Notes: a model not told the origin generated them from the sequence alone. Counted from the stretch's first letter, positions 1-15,169 are shown. The stretch is 64,000 nucleotides of DNA from Glebionis coronaria (GCA_025667525.1 CM046882.1:528638618-528702617), one strand, 5' to 3'. Numbers and translations are program-made.

Positions 1-3000
1 TATTATTTAAAAATATTATTTTAATGTTATATTATGAACTCACTTATTTTTGGGAAGAAATTTGGATTTACGTTTTGAAGTAGCATCGACTACGTTTAAA
101 CCGGAGGATTCTACGTTACGTGCTCACGTTTACATACACCGTCTTTGGTGACAGTCCGACATTTCAGAAAATGAATTTATCCGTGAATATTATTTTGGAG
201 TTTTAAATTTGTGTTGGTTCATAAACTCACAAATTTACGAGAAAAGATTAGGACTTACGATTTTAATTTAACGCCCTTTACGACTAAACCAAAAACCTTA
301 GGATTACGTATTTACGTTTTTGAACTCCGTTTTTTATAACACAATTTTTATTGGATTCGTTTTGTGCCGTTGACTCATAATTTATAAAAACGTTTTTCGT
401 GAAACGACCCGAGGGCACGTAAATCGAGGAAACTAGAATCGAGGAATACCCGTAAATTAGTGAGGTGGGACAAAATACATTATCCCACCCCACTACACAC
501 ATGGGACGGCACAACATGACACCACATCAAAGATGTGGCATCATGTTAGCTTATAACTTACAAGTGTAAGTTAAGCTTACACTTTAAGCTACCAAACCAA
601 CAAAAACAACTACCTAAACACATACCACCATTTTCACTCATGCAAACAATCTCAAAATCCTCTCAAAACACCACCATTGCCGTCCCATATTCAAAGCACA
701 AACACCCCTTTTGATCTTTTCTAGCCACAAAATACTTGTTATCTAGCTATATCATGGAGTTACCTTGAAGCCTTGATCACTTGGTGGCCATTTTAACAAC
801 AAAGGAGGTGATTTGCTTGTGTCCTAGGGCTGATTTCTCAACTTATTTTCTTGGTGTTTGATGATCTTGGAGTTACATTTGGTGTTCATCAAGTTCTTGT
901 CTTCCAGAAACAAGATATACTCTTGGTTTGTAAAGAAGATCATCCTCTCCATTTTCTCTTGTTATTTTTGTAAAAATCAAATGTATTTATTTCTTATTGT
1001 ATATGTATATGATGAATATATGATGATAAAAATGTTGTGTGGGGATCAAGTGTTGATAAATATGCTTAAAAAGGTTAATAACTATAAGAAACAAGGCTAA
1101 AATCATGATTAATTTGTTGGCTGTATAAAAACAGTATGTAACCAAAACTTGAACTGATAAACTTGCATGGTAGAATCCATTTACAGTAAGTACAAGATGT
1201 TATACACATGTGAGAGTTGGCCATGCAATTGAATCATTATAATGAGTGAGATATGATCAAAACAAGATGAGTGTGCTAATCTGAATAAGCTGTTTTGTAG
1301 GGACTGTTAAGCATAGATAAACTTAAAATTAGCAGTAGCTATAACTAAGTTAATTGTATCACATAATATGAAGTTCATGCCATCCAAAAATGAGCTTCTA
1401 ATTCATTGTAGAACTCTAGATATGATAAAAATGGTGAAGATGAAAATAAAAATCAGATTTTGAAGAATTAATGTTTATTACTATTATATAAGCACTCAAA
1501 TTATATAGTATAAAATGAGAAATTAAAACCTACTAACTTATGAATTTCATTTATATAAATATGTATAAGGTTAAATAAATGGATAAATTATAAAAATGGT
1601 AGTGGAATAATATTTATAAGTTATAAAAACTATAAACTTGATTTTTACGACTTTTTCGGCTATTACCGTAAAATTAACGTTTTTCGCCAAATAAAACTTA
1701 GACGATCAAACCCGTCTTATGTAAAGTTTTTAAAAGTCATATACTGATATGTAAGTATCTAATACAAGTAAAAAATGATAAAACCCGAACTATAGGACAT
1801 ACGGACATTAACGAGCTAAGTAAGTATATAGGACTAATAATTGGACTAAATAAGTTAAACACTTATAAAAATAACTTATTGGGCTTAACCCATTTGGGCC
1901 CAACATGTAAAGTACAAATACTGATAATACAAGTATGAAATGGATTAATACAAGTTAAAGAACTTATAATAGGCTTATTGGACCTAAAACACGTAAATAG
2001 GTAAAACTAGTAAACTAGTAAGAAGTTACCAATACGTAAACACTAAAATGAGTAAAAGAGAATATGTAAACCCACTTGATCATTATATATATATATAATC
2101 ATCATATGTATACATAATTGTTATTTTTATAAAGTCATTGGACATGAGTCTAAGACGAGTATTATTTGTCTAGGTTTCTGTGATTGAAGCACGTACCATA
2201 CATCCAAATCGCCGATAATCGCCTTCCCACATCAACGTGAGTTCATAGCCTCACACTCTTTTAAATGTTTTTATGAAATGTTTTATAAACCAGCGAGGGA
2301 GATAACATGTTAGTTTTTATAAAATAGGACACTATTTGTCCCGATTGTTTGTTTATTGATTTGGACCCGAATGATTGTATGACCCGATTGTATGACCCTA
2401 TGAATGATTAAAGGACCCGATAGATGAAATAAAATGGATTATTAAAGTTAGGTTATGTCACTAAAAGTCCCATTATTATGAATTGTGAACTACCGGGATT
2501 TGGTAGACGCTTATGCATATACTAGTACTATTTGGGGACGATCACCCCAGTTCGTGCCTTGACGGTTGATCCCCGTCGTGCCACATTGATTGGTAAGCGA
2601 ATTTATGTATGAGAAGATTTCCATAGCGTGACCTTTGTGACGACACGCTACTTTAGATGGGCAAATTGAGTATCGGGTTAGCTACCCGTTGTTTGGTTTA
2701 GTAAGGTAACAATGTCATGCGGCTTATAATAATCCAATTAACGAAATACTACTATACGCACCGAATTACGATGTATTGCCTGACTAGCAATACGGGGTCA
2801 TACTATTGATTTTATGTTCGTGTTTTGGTTTTATATAACCATATTTATATAAGGGTTTTTATTTAATCTATACAACGTTATAAAACGTATTGTATGATGT
2901 TTTTACGACATTGGTTCGTATAATGATTTTTAAGGCAAATGCCTATATTATGATTTTCGATAAGGATTTGTATAAAAATGACTTTGGCTATTTTATGGCC

Positions 3001-3392
3001 TATTACAATGAGTTGTACGAAATGATTTTTGGTAATAATTTTATACCAAAGTTATATTGATGGAATCTATTAAACTCTATGAATTCACTCGGTGTTATCG
3101 CTGACCTTTTCTTTTAACATGTTTTATCTCAGGTACTTGAAGGTAATTCTCGGGAAGATAACAAGAATTCATGGCCCGCACCTAAATAATAATTTCCATT
3201 CAAATTCTTTGTAAAACTTGTATGAAATATTATGACTTGGGACCTATGTAACTTTGATATTTATGAATGGAAATGCTTTATTATTAAAACGACGCGACTT
3301 TTAAGCGTTGTCTATGATGTGAGTAATGTGCTATCCCGTAACACCAACTAGTCTTCCGCTGTATTGAGTTGTATAAATTTGGGGGTGTTACA
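1..3392 (+). repeat. Element A 5' LTR (left end clipped)
   Basis: This sequence is repeated at 8892-12273 with roughly 2-3% mismatches by eye and a few small indels, for example an extra ~10 bp near position 28. The right end is GGGGTGTTACA, directly followed by the primer site. By comparison with the 3' copy about 42 bp are missing at the window edge. The short ORFs in it are not conserved as proteins and I regard them as chance. Confidence 0.92.
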
Positions 3393-3395
3393 GTT

Positions 3396-3408
3396 TGGTA
3401 CCAGAGCT
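3396..3408 (+). other. Element A primer binding site (initiator-Met tRNA type)
   Basis: TGGTACCAGAGCT begins three bases after the 5' LTR. It matches the usual plant initiator-Met primer site TGGTATCAGAGC with one mismatch (C for T at position 6). Confidence 0.8.
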
Positions 3409-5730
3409 CTCGTTATAGAGAACGAAAGATTTTTAAAACTAAGGTTTTGAATAAAACATTTCAAAATCCTTTAACTATAAACATTTTTCTAAAAATGTCT
3501 AAAAATCTTTTGACTATAACGGTGCCGAAGAATTCCCGAGTTACCGACAAGGCCAGACTGAGAAGTGTTATTTTAATATATATATATATAATTTGGATTA
3601 TATATATATATATATTTACGATGTAATTTGATTACATAATTGTCTGATGATTATTTTGATATTTATACGAGGTATTTATACGACGAAGATTGTCACAAGG
3701 AACCCTAAATCCCCTAGTAAATTAATCGAATCTATTCTCGTAGGAATTCTAGCTATCCTAGATCTAAACCAAGTTGTGGATATTTATGATCCCAACAAAT
3801 GGTTGATATTCGTAGAAATATTGATATTAGTTGATTGTGATATTGAAAAAGAATTGGCGAGATTAAATCTGATATCGATGTCATGACCATCTTTCCTTAT
3901 AGAGTGGAGTTTTACAAAACGTTACCACCTAGAAAGATGTCATCTGATTCGTTGTCACCCAATTCTTAAGTTGAAATCGAAAGGGTGAATGTTGGACTTG
4001 AGGCTGTCATTGGAACCATTACCCAAAAGCCTCATGCCACTAATACCTTTCCGAGAAGTCTAATTGAATGTATGAGTCATCTCATACTAGAGACTCATTT
4101 GATAATTATTGTTGTAAGAGTTATAGGATTGGAAATTAAGTGTTGATCATATCGAGCTTTTATTCCCCTATTAAGGTTTATAAATAAGGTTGAAAGTATT
4201 AGAGAATGAGGTAGGATATCGAATTGAGTATGAAATTGGTTAAAACTTGAATAAAGTAAAATTTAATCCGTATGGAATATGAGATTGATAAGAGGAAGTC
4301 GTTAAGTTCTGTGACTGAATTATAAGGTTTTAACTGATTGTTGATTCGTGTTAAGTGTTGTTCCTAGGCCATTGTCCAATGATGAGGATGTCCAGTGTCC
4401 AAGAAATAAATCGAAGAAATCTTCTTCTGAATTGGGACCAATGGATCTTCCGGGACATATGGAACACCTAATGACTCTTGTAGGTTAGTATTCATTGTGG
4501 TATCTTTTAAAAATCCCTAACTTAACTGAGATATCAGTTGGTAGGATGAGTTCTGAGAATTGTATGACATAGTGACACGTAATGTGTTACGGTACAATTT
4601 TGACTTGTTTGTGATTAATGAAAAGACTACCATTGATTGCTAAATTCTACATGTATCGATGTTATCTATCTTTTATTGCTTCATCCTAATGTTCGCATTA
4701 GTGATGCAACCATTGAACAAGTACTCATCTTGAATTGAGTTACGTTGTGGATTAATCTTTTTGAGCGCCATCAAGGTCATGAACCTCATGATTATTTGGC
4801 TAAAGCTCATTTCCTGATATATTGTAGTTAGTTCTTGGTGAAAAACTTTTCATCACTCCTTCGCAGATCACTAATTGTTTTTATAAGTTAAAACAGTATT
4901 CCTTGAGAAAAATTGAATTCTCATCACTAAAAGGATTATTCAAAAAGAGATTTATAAGTAATCGTTATCGAATGAAGTTGTTTATGAAACACCTTGGAAA
5001 ACTTAATTTTTTTTATGATAAAGAAAATCTTTGTAAATTTATTCTTGATTCTTATTTAAGAATTAAGCATGAAAATGTTTTTATTATAAACATGATGATA
5101 AAAATTTGACGAACTGAGTATTGCATCGTTAGTCTTGAAATTGTATATAGTTGCGCGCCTACATACAATTTGGAATGGACCATGCAAGACTGATTAGTAG
5201 TCACCATAAAACTAATGAATAAACACTACATTTTCCTTGAAGATTGTGAAAGATTAAATTTTATGAGATCTGCAAGAAGTGAAAAATAGGGACATAGTGT
5301 TAGGGACACCTACATATGTGCCTGTAGCATCTATTATTCTGAGTCAAATTTACTAATCTGTGGAAATTGCCTTATTTGACAATTGACAATTCTTTCTTGT
5401 CCAATTATCTCGTAGTGAGATTCTTAGGAAAAGTATCTGATTACCGAGTGTTGATACCCGACTGGATGTATTGACGTTCTTATCATTTCTTATGCTTTGA
5501 TTTCATTTGAATGACCTGGGTAACGATCCGAGGAGCTTTCGAATGCGTACTCAAATTATGAAAACATGGGATATATTCATAGTCGTTAAATGTTTTCGTC
5601 TGTATCTGATTTGAAATTCTCTCGCATAGATTATGCGTTGACCTTACTCTTTTAAGGTTAGTTATGTCTCCATATATCCTTGAATTTGTGAAGGATTATG
5701 AGTTATTATTAGTCTTTTTAGAAGTTCACA
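3409..5730 (+). pseudogene. Element A gag-to-protease region, eroded beyond recognition
   Basis: By position this should hold gag and the first half of the protease. I find no open frame longer than about 80 codons, no zinc knuckle (CX2CX4HX4C) in any frame and no clear protease D-S/T-G. Base composition is AT-rich and similar to the rest of the element. The assignment rests on position between the primer site and the recognisable protease end at about 5730. Confidence 0.5.
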
Positions 5731-6620
5731 TCTTATCAATGGTAATGAAATTGGAAAGTTGATAATTCCAGTAGAATGGATTGATTGATTATGACATGAA
5801 GACATTGTCTTAATTGATGGGAACTCGAATAGAATTCCCCTAAATGATAAGATGTTGATTATCAAAAGTGATCTAAATAATTCTTGATGGATGACCATAT
5901 CCTGTATTTAGACTTGGAATTATACTGTGAATGGTTGTGAATTAGTCATAGATATTATAATCTAGAAAGAACCTAATATGAATTTATTAAAAGATGTTTT
6001 TGTTATCTAAAACTTTAGGAAGTATTTGTTGGTGAATAACCTAGACTTTCGCCATTAAGGCAAGTTGAAATTGGTATTGATTATATTCCCGGTGCTGCAC
6101 TTGTGGCTTGTGCACTGTACGTCAGCACCATCTGAATTAAAGGAATCACCGTACAACTGAGAGAGTTGTCGGAGAAAGATTTTATTCTACCAAGCTCGTC
6201 ACCATGAAGAGCTATGGTGTTATCATTCCTTATATTTACAGATTACTGTGGACTGAGTAAATTGACAATCGAAAACGATATCCATGACTCGAAATGGAAG
6301 ATTTGTTCGATCATTTACAAGGTTCTAGCTTATGTTTTAAAGATTTGATCCATGGCATGGTTATCATCAACTTCGCATCTACGAAAAAGATTATGTATTC
6401 CAATCACTACATCCGGTACTTGTAATGAACAATTATGAGTTCCACGTGATGTCGTTGGATTGACTAATACACATGTAGCATTCATAAATTTGGTGAATCA
6501 CGTGTGTAGGCTGTAATTTGATAAATTCATGCTTGTAATCATTCAGGACTATTTGTTTGTTTATAAGTATAAAAAGGAGTTAGTAATTATTTATAGATTG
6601 CCCTAAATTGGCCGAACAAT
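5730..6620 (+). pseudogene. Element A protease end and reverse transcriptase fragments
   Basis: Translation across frames shows, in order, the end of a Ty3/gypsy aspartic protease (a G-MDWL-like stretch near 5740-5790, then RIPL-like text near 5830), the linker before RT, and the RT palm from about 6061. Recognisable RT pieces include APSELKE (about 6125), GYHQLRI (about 6360), a YEF-VM-like block (about 6430) and the catalytic box near 6541-6570. There the expected F-x-D-D reads I-Q-D-Y, so the second catalytic Asp (codon 6550-6552) is Tyr. Several stops and frameshifts interrupt it. The reading order agrees with chromoviral pol; activity is impossible. Confidence 0.8.
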
Positions 6621-7540
<920 letters not shown>

Positions 7541-8260
7541 TTAAAGACCACTTGTGGTTGCCTAAATATGGAGATTTTGAGATGTAGTCATGTTGGAATC
7601 TTGTAAGTATAAGTATTCTATTCCTACCATTTCTGATTTAATGTATCATTATCAGAAGAAGTTGAACTAATGGCAAATTATGAAGGCAGACACCGCCGCA
7701 TACATTAGTAAACGTCAAGCTATCGCAAAGGTCATCATCTGAATTTGATTCGATTTGGGTCATCATCGACAGACTGACCAAATCTGATAATATCATTCCT
7801 GTTAATGATAGATTCTCGATGAAGAAATTGACTCTTTTCTATTTAAAGGAGTTATGTAAACATGGTGTGCCTGTATCGATCATATCTATCAAGATCCTCG
7901 CTTCGCATCGAATTTCTAGAGATTTGCTCAGAAGTCATTGGGAACGAACCTTGATGAGAGTGCTGTTTACCATCCCAATCGAAGGGACGAGGTACAGTAA
8001 CGATACAAAATACTACAAGTGCTGTTTTATGTTTGAATGATTGACCTTTGGTAATAAACCGTATAATCATTTTCCTTTAGACAGATTATCATTGAGAATT
8101 ATCGTATTAAGATCGAGATCGAATCTTGTTATGATCTAATTATTAGAGCCTTTGTAAGCAGGAGTTGGGATGAAGACACTCGACATACACCCATTGTGAG
8201 TTGGACATGTATTTTAGGTTTAAGGTTTCCTATGATGGCAAACCTAACCTTACAAAATAC
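7541..8260 (+). pseudogene. Element A integrase remnant
   Basis: From about 7541 the translation reads DHLWLPKYGDFEM, the usual text just before the integrase zinc-binding domain. It continues through KADTAAYISK (about 7680) into the catalytic core, with WVIIDRLTKS near 7755 and KHGVPVSIISIK near 7860. In the last, the catalytic Asp of the usual S-D-R/K is replaced by Ile. A Y-H-P block near 7970 marks the approach to the catalytic Glu. One 73-codon stretch (7819-8040) is open; the rest has stops and shifts. Family: Ty3/gypsy integrase, DDE-type. Confidence 0.8.
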
Positions 8261-8845
8261 TCGACCCGCGAGGCCTGAAATGATTGTTGAAATTAGGATC
8301 TGATTATTGACTGCCGGTAGTAGGTAGGAGATTATGTGAATATGAAATGTAGATCTTGAAGTGCCAGATGGGTAGCATAGTTATGCCAAAATTTCTAACC
8401 TTGGAAAAATGAATTAATGATCTGAAAGATCATGGGATATAAGTCCTCGTTGTATGGGACCATGGAGATGATGTAAAAGTTGGGATTGAAAGGCATATAA
8501 GCTGGATCTACCCTAGGACTTCAAGAGCTGCGTGAATTATGTTTCGTCAAGCGAACTTGATAAAATATCTATCAAGTGAAAATCTGAATTCTTCTTAATA
8601 AAGCTTAGATCGGCGAAAAGTTGCATTCATCAAAAACCCGTGAACATCATGGATAGAGAAAGTAAGTCAACATTAAGCCTGATCTTATTCCCGTAGTTAT
8701 GTTTGATGAAACTCGCGTATTGTAATGAATTACACTTGTGAGAAAAGACCGAATGTGGAGGAAATACCCACATGGCTTTAACTCTATAAGAAGCGAGTAG
8801 TAAGGTAAGATGATCTTTGAGGACAAAGATCATGTTTAGGGGTAA
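8261..8845 (+). pseudogene. Element A integrase C-terminus and chromodomain-like tail
   Basis: Near 8600-8790 the reading frames give LHSSKTREH/PVNIMDRE and later WRKYPH, which correspond to the end of chromoviral integrases where a chromodomain is fused to the integrase C-terminus. In known chromoviruses that domain helps choose insertion sites through histone marks. Here it is broken by stops and shifts. This tail is the main reason for placing element A among chromoviruses. Confidence 0.6.
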
Positions 8846-8849
8846 ATGC
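8834..8849 (+). other. Element A polypurine tract
   Basis: TTTAGGGGTAAATGC directly precedes the TGTGACAATCC start of the 3' LTR. This is the expected position of the plus-strand primer. Confidence 0.6.
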
Positions 8850-11800
8850 TGTGACAATCCGTCAATTTATGGTTGATATTTTGTTCTCAAATATTATTTA
8901 AAAATATTATTTTAATGTGAACTCACTTATTTTTGGGAATAAATGTGGATTTACGTCTTGAAGTAGCATCGACTACGTTTAAAACCAGAGGATTCTACGT
9001 TACGTGCTCACGTTTACATACACCGTCTTTAGTGACAGTCCGACATTTCAGAAAATGAATTTATCCGTGAATATTATTTTGGAGTTTTAAATTTGTGTTG
9101 GTTCATAAACTCACAAATTTACGAGAAAAGATTAGGACTTACGATATTAATTTAACGTCCTTTACGACTAAACCGGAAACCTTAGGATTACGTATTTACG
9201 TTTTTGAACTCCGTTTTTGATGAGACAATTTTTATTGGATTCGTTTTGTGCCGTTGATTCATAATTTATAAAAAAGTTTTTCGTGAAACGACCCGAGGGC
9301 ACGCAAATCGAGAAACTAGAATCGAGGAATACTCGTAAATTAGTGAGGTGGGACAAAATACATTATCCCACCCCACTACACACATGGGACAGCACAACAT
9401 GACACCACATGAAAGATGTGGCATCATGTTAGCTTATAACTTACAAGTGTAAGTTAAGCTTACACTTTAAGCTACCAAACCAACAAAAACAACTACCTAA
9501 ACACATACCACCATTTTCACTCATGCAAACAATCTCAAAATCCTCTCAAAACACCACCATTTCCGTCCCATATTCAAAGCACAAACACCCCTTTTGATCT
9601 TTTCTAGCCACAAAATACTTGTTATCTAGCTATATCATGGAGTTACCTTGAAGTCTTGATCACTTGGTGGCCATTTTAACAACAAAGGAGGTGATTTGCT
9701 TGTGTCCTAGGGCTGATTTCTCAACTTATTTTCTTGGTGTTTGATGATCTTGGAGTTACATTTGGTGTTCATCAAGTTCTTGTCTTCCAAAAACAAGATA
9801 TACTCTTGGTTGGTAAAGAAGATCATCCTCTCCATTTTCTCTTGTTATTTTTGTAAAAATCAAATGTATTTTCTTTCTTATTGTATATGCATATTATGAA
9901 TATATGATGATAAAAATGTTGTGTGGGGATCAAGTGTTGATAAATATGCTTAAAAAGGTAAATAACTATAAGAAACAAGGCTAAAATCATGATTAATTTG
10001 TTGGCTGTATAAAAACATTATGTAACCAAAACTTGAACTGATAAACTTGCATGGTAGAATCCATTTAAAGTAAGTACAAGATGTTATACACATGTGAGAG
10101 TTGGCCATGTAATGGAATCATTATAATGAGTGAGATATGATCAAAACAAGATGAGTGTGCTAATCTGAATAAGCTGTTTTGTAGGGACTGTTAAGCATAG
10201 ATAAACTTAAACATAGCAGTAGCTATAACTAAGTTAATTGTAGCACATAATATGAAGTTCATGCCATCCAAAAATGAGCTTCTAATTCATTGTAGAACTC
10301 TAGATATGATAAAATGGTGAAGATGAAAATAAAAATCAGATTTTGAAGAATTAATGTTTATTACTATTATATAAGCACTCAAATTATATAGTATAAAATG
10401 AGAAATTAAAACCCACTAACTTATGAATTTCATTTATATAAATATATATAAGGTTAAATAAATGGATAAATTATAAAAATGGTAGTGGAATAATATTTAT
10501 AAGTTATAAAAACTATAAACTTGATTTTTACGACTTTTTCGGCTATTACCGTAAAATTAACGTTTTTCGCCAAATAAAACTTAGACGATCAAACCCGTCT
10601 AATGTAAAGTTATTAAAAGTCATATACTGATATGTAAGTATCTAATACAAGTAAAAACCGATAAAACCCGAACTATAGGACATACAGACATTAACGAGCT
10701 AAGTAAGCATATAGGACTAATAATTGGACTAAATAAGTTAAACACTTATAAAAAGAACTTATTGGGCTTAACCCATTTGGGCCCAACATGTAAAGTACAA
10801 ATACTGATAATACAAGTATGAAATGGATTAATACAAGTTAAAGAACTTATAATAGGCTTATTGGACCTAAAATACGTAAATAGATAAAACTAGTAAACTA
10901 GTAAGAAGTTACCAATAAGTAAACACTAAAATGAGTAAAAGAGAATATGTAAACCCACTTGATCATCATATATATATAATAATCATATGTATACATAATT
11001 TTTATTTTTATAAAGTCATTGGACATGAGTCTAAGACGAGTATTATTTGTCTAGGTTTCTGTGATTGAAGCACGTACCGTACATCCAAATCGCCGATAAT
11101 CGCCTTCCCACATTAACGTGAGTTCATAGCCTCACACTCTTTTAAATGCTTTTATGAAATGTTTTATAAACCAGCGAGGGAGATAACATGTTAGTTTTTA
11201 TAAAATAGGACACCATTTGTCCCGATTGTTTGTTTATTGATTTGGACCCGAATGATTGTATGACCCGATTGTATGACCCTATGAATGATTAAAGGACCCG
11301 ATAGATGAAATAAAATGGATTATTAAAGTTAGGTTATGTCACTAACAGTCCCATTAGCATGAATTGTGAACTACCAGGATTTGGTAGACGCTTATGCATA
11401 TACTAGTACTATTTGGGGACGATCACCCCAGTTCGCGCCTTGACGGTTGATCCCCGTCGTGCCACATTGATTGGTAAGCGAATTTATGTATGAGAAGATT
11501 TCCATAGCGTGACCTTTGTGACGACACGCTACTTTAGATGGGCAAATTGAGTATCGGGTTAGCTACCCGTTGTTTGGTTTAGTAAGGTAACAATGTCATG
11601 CGGCTTATAATAATCCAATTAACGAAATACTACTATACGCACCGAATTACGATGTATTTCCTGACTAGCATTACGGGGTCATACTATTGATTTTATGTTC
11701 GTGTTCTGGTTTTATATAACCATATTTATATAACGGTTTTTATTTAATCTATACAACGTTATAAAACGTATTGTATGATGTTTTTACGACATTGGTTCGT

Positions 11801-12273
11801 ATAATGATTTTTAAGGCAAATGCCTATATTATGATTTTCGATAAGGATTTGTATAAAAATGACTTTGGCTATTTTATGGCCTATTACAATGATTTGTACG
11901 AAATGATTTTTGGTAATAATTTTATACCAAAGTTATATTGATGGAATTTATTAAACTCTATGAATTCACTCGGCGTTATCGCTGACCTTTTCTTTTAACA
12001 TGTTTTATCTCAGGTACTTGAAGGTAATTCTCGGGAAGATAACAAGAATTCATGGCCCGCACCTAAATAATAATTTCCATTCAAATTCTTTGTAAAACTT
12101 GTATGAAATATTATGACTTGGGACCTATGTAACTTTGATATTTATAAATGGAAATGCTTTATTATTAAAACGACGCGACTTTTAAGCGTTGTCTATGATG
12201 TGAGTAATGTGCTATCCCGTAACACCAACTAGTCTTCCGCTGTATTGAGTTGTATAAATTTGGGGGTGTTACA
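8850..12273 (+). repeat. Element A 3' LTR, complete
   Basis: It starts TGTGACAATCC and ends GGGGTGTTACA, 3424 bp. It is the partner of 1-3392. The canonical TG...CA ends and the purine tract and host junction on either side set both borders to the base. Confidence 0.92.
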
Positions 12274-12278
12274 CTACT
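12274..12278. other. Probable target-site duplication of element A (right copy)
   Basis: CTACT follows the 3' LTR. Uninterrupted copies of the target read GACTCTACTGGACAGG at 17962 and 23687, so the insertion lies exactly at this point. The left copy would be outside the window and could not be checked. Confidence 0.55.
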
Positions 12279-12683
12279 GGACAGGTGACGCGGATTGAAG
12301 GTAATTCTTCTCTTACTTCTCATACTATATTGCCACCTCATCCTACTGCGTGCACGCCCAAGCGGGTGATGTACCAATTTCACTCTCCGGGAAATGAGGA
12401 TGAGTTTTTTGACCCGGGAGGTGACAATGACAATTCTATGATTGATAACTTTACGGCTTTGCCAATTGGTCAGCTTCCATTGTCTTTGGAGGATGACAAT
12501 GTGATTCCTTTACCCACCCCACCTCCCGTGGATCAATATTTCACATACTTCTTGTATGTTGAAAGGACCTTCCTACCAATCAAGACTTATCCTCCTGCCT
12601 CTCCTTTATTATATTCCTCCGGGAACGAGGACAAGGTCTTTGATCCCGGTATTACATTCGAGGCTTCCCCATGGACCATTTAA
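12274..12683 (+). pseudogene. Array B copy 1: C-terminal part of the acidic Cys-rich protein ORF
   Basis: Only the last ~136 codons are left, because element A inserted into the ORF. The frame is open to a TAA at 12681-12683. It contains the paired elements GNEDEFFDPG and GNEDKVFDPG, an acid-rich middle and a Pro-rich stretch (PLPTPPP). The matching parts of copies 2 (17964-18375) and 3 (23689-24100) are very similar. The N-terminal zinc modules of this copy must lie left of element A, outside the window. Confidence 0.75.
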
Positions 12684-14716
12684 TTCGGGGACGAGTCAGG
12701 CTCGTGACTCAGTTAAAAAAAACAAGCGCTTTTTGGGAGGCAACCCAATTATTTATCTATCTTTCCTTATTTTCACCATAAGTGTAGGGGGAGCCCCGTG
12801 GTGTTTCTTGTTCTCTTTTTTTATCATGTGCAGGGATTAGAGCTTCAAAGACACACTCTTGATGAATTTTGACGAACCGTGATTCCGTGTTCCTTCTTCC
12901 CGGTTCTATCTTAAACTCTTTTTGATTCACTATTTTATATTTCTCAATATTAAAATAGGAATCACTTTAGTTATCCTTTCCTTAGCAAGATTTAAACAAC
13001 GTGCACAATGTCCTAAGTGTAGGGGAGTTTACTCCCACATGCTTAAACATTGAGGACAATGTTTATATTAAGTATAGGGGGACTTCTATCGAAGTTAAGT
13101 GGCCTTTTCCTTGTATTTGTCCTCATTTTAACCGGAATATCAATTTTTTGACATTTTTCAAAATTGTTGATCTATTTTGGCCTATTAATTTTTCCTTTTG
13201 TATAGTTATTCCCTTTCTTTACTAGAATAAATTTTAATAAAGTGGTTTTAATTTTCAAACGTTATGAATCTTTTGAATCAACCCGAGTTTACTTATCTAA
13301 GTTTACTATAGCTAGTATCCTTAACATGTTTAAGTCAAGTTTTGCTAGACTTTTATATAGGGAGCTATAAAACGCGAAAGTCTTAACTCTCACGGGTTAA
13401 GAACAAGAACTTTTCGCAAGTTCCTATAATTGATCCTAGAGAGTTGTTTATCAAGGGAACTTTAAAATGCGATTTCTAAACTTGAAAAAGTATAAGAGTT
13501 TGCAAGATCCTATAGATGACTCGAAAACCCAAAACTTTGGTTTAATAGGCTAAGCATCCACGAGCCTCATTCCTTGAGATTTTAAACTGTGGAGAACGAG
13601 AGATGATAGAGTCAATTATAAGTTTGGTATTCTTTCGTGAATTTATGTGAGTTAATTATAAGCCTATTCTCCCATCGCTTGCTAATAAATTTATCTGCAA
13701 TAAATAAGGTTGTACGATTTGAAAAGTTACTTAGCTTCTAGCCCAAGATCGTTTAAAAGTTGCTGGGTATGGATTAGAGTTCATAGCCAAGGCATAACTT
13801 ATTGAAGCGGGATGCGAAGATTGGCGAGTCCAAAAAGGCCCTAACAAGGCATGAAGGCTACATTTTGTTGCTAAAGATCAAAAGTGATGTGAAGAATCAT
13901 TTATCGAAAATCAATATGAAGGATCGAGACACACTACAAAAATCAAGTACTCCCCAAAAGATCATGGAGAAGTCTATCCGAAAAGACCCTAGCAAGGTAT
14001 GAGGATAAATAGATCCAAGTCCAAAAAGGAGGCGGATCGTTGTATATCAAAGTCCAAAGTAATGATTGGAGAAAAATGAAGAAGTCGTGGTCCAAATATG
14101 AAGAATCTCTCAAAATTTCAAGTGAAGAAATTCCTATTATGAAGAGAAGACCATTATTTCATGAACGTCTCTCAAGATTTGAAGTATGAAGTCGCTGCCA
14201 AATATCGGTCCGAGAAAGGTCTCAAATCGTGAAGCGAGTTATGCCAAGATATGAACTTTATGAGGTCCCGAGAAGCAGTTTTAAAAGATTTTCTCCTTTA
14301 GCTAACTATTGATTAAATCGTCCCACTTTATTTTCAGCCTTAATAATTATCGAAATAAGTCAACAATGCATCCTCGTGATCATTCAAGACAACAATAAAA
14401 TATAAGAGATACACGTAGGAATAAGGGAGTCTAAGTAAATAATTGGCCCACATGAGTTCGTGTTAGTTTGCTAACTTATAGTAACAATGATCACGTTTTC
14501 AAGATTGGTTTGGAGAAAGTGAAAACTTGATGATGATGATCATTCATGACATTTCCAAAACCCGAAGGTATGTTTTTGATTTCTTTACTTTGAATGTTTA
14601 TAATTTTCTATCTCTTTAATAAAGGCCAATATGGATTGATTAGGATGGAAAATGTAATCTTGCTTTGTAACTAATGCATTGCATGAGGACATTGCAATGG
14701 TCAAGTGTAGGGGATT
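12684..14716 (+). other. Array B copy 1: 3' untranslated block
   Basis: There is no credible ORF. The block begins with a tract containing AAGCGCTTTTTGGGAGGCAA, also seen (as TTCTCGGGAGGCAACCCG) just after pol in element D, and it stays alignable with D 44894-47033 through to the LTR border. It carries several purine tracts of the form AAGTGTAGGGG (about 12777, 13013 and 14702) and a related AAGTATAGGGGG (about 13071); only the last abuts an LTR. Confidence 0.7.
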
Positions 14717-15169
14717 TGATAGGTGTGTAAACACCCATCCTTTTTATCACTTAACTACAATAATAACCGAGCCAAAACGTGTATTTTATGTCGTAAATGT
14801 CGGAATTATGCATGGTTTGTGTTTTTGTTGTGATTTAGGACGAAATTGTGAAAAGGGGAGAAAACACGGGCATTCACGAGCTTTTATCGAAGAAAAAGAC
14901 AAAATACGAAGTGAAGAAATCAAGAGTGCAAAAAGAACGGAAGTCCAAGACCAATTCTGAAGATTTATCAAAGAAAAAGTCAAAAGACGGAAGTTTACTA
15001 AAAGCCGAAGAACTCAAGTCTAATTTATTGAAGAATTACAAGACGAGTTTAAGTAAATCCCGAGACAAAGTCGTTAAAGTCAAAAGATTAAGAAGACAAG
15101 GACTTAATCATGCAATTAGAGAAAGAAGAAAGATGGGAAGAAGCTTCCTAAGCACCTCCCTAATCCTCC

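Noticed and set aside
858..1100. 80-codon ORF in the element A LTR
   Set aside because: The equivalent stretch of the 3' LTR (about 9740-9985) carries substitutions and no conserved protein feature; this is LTR sequence.
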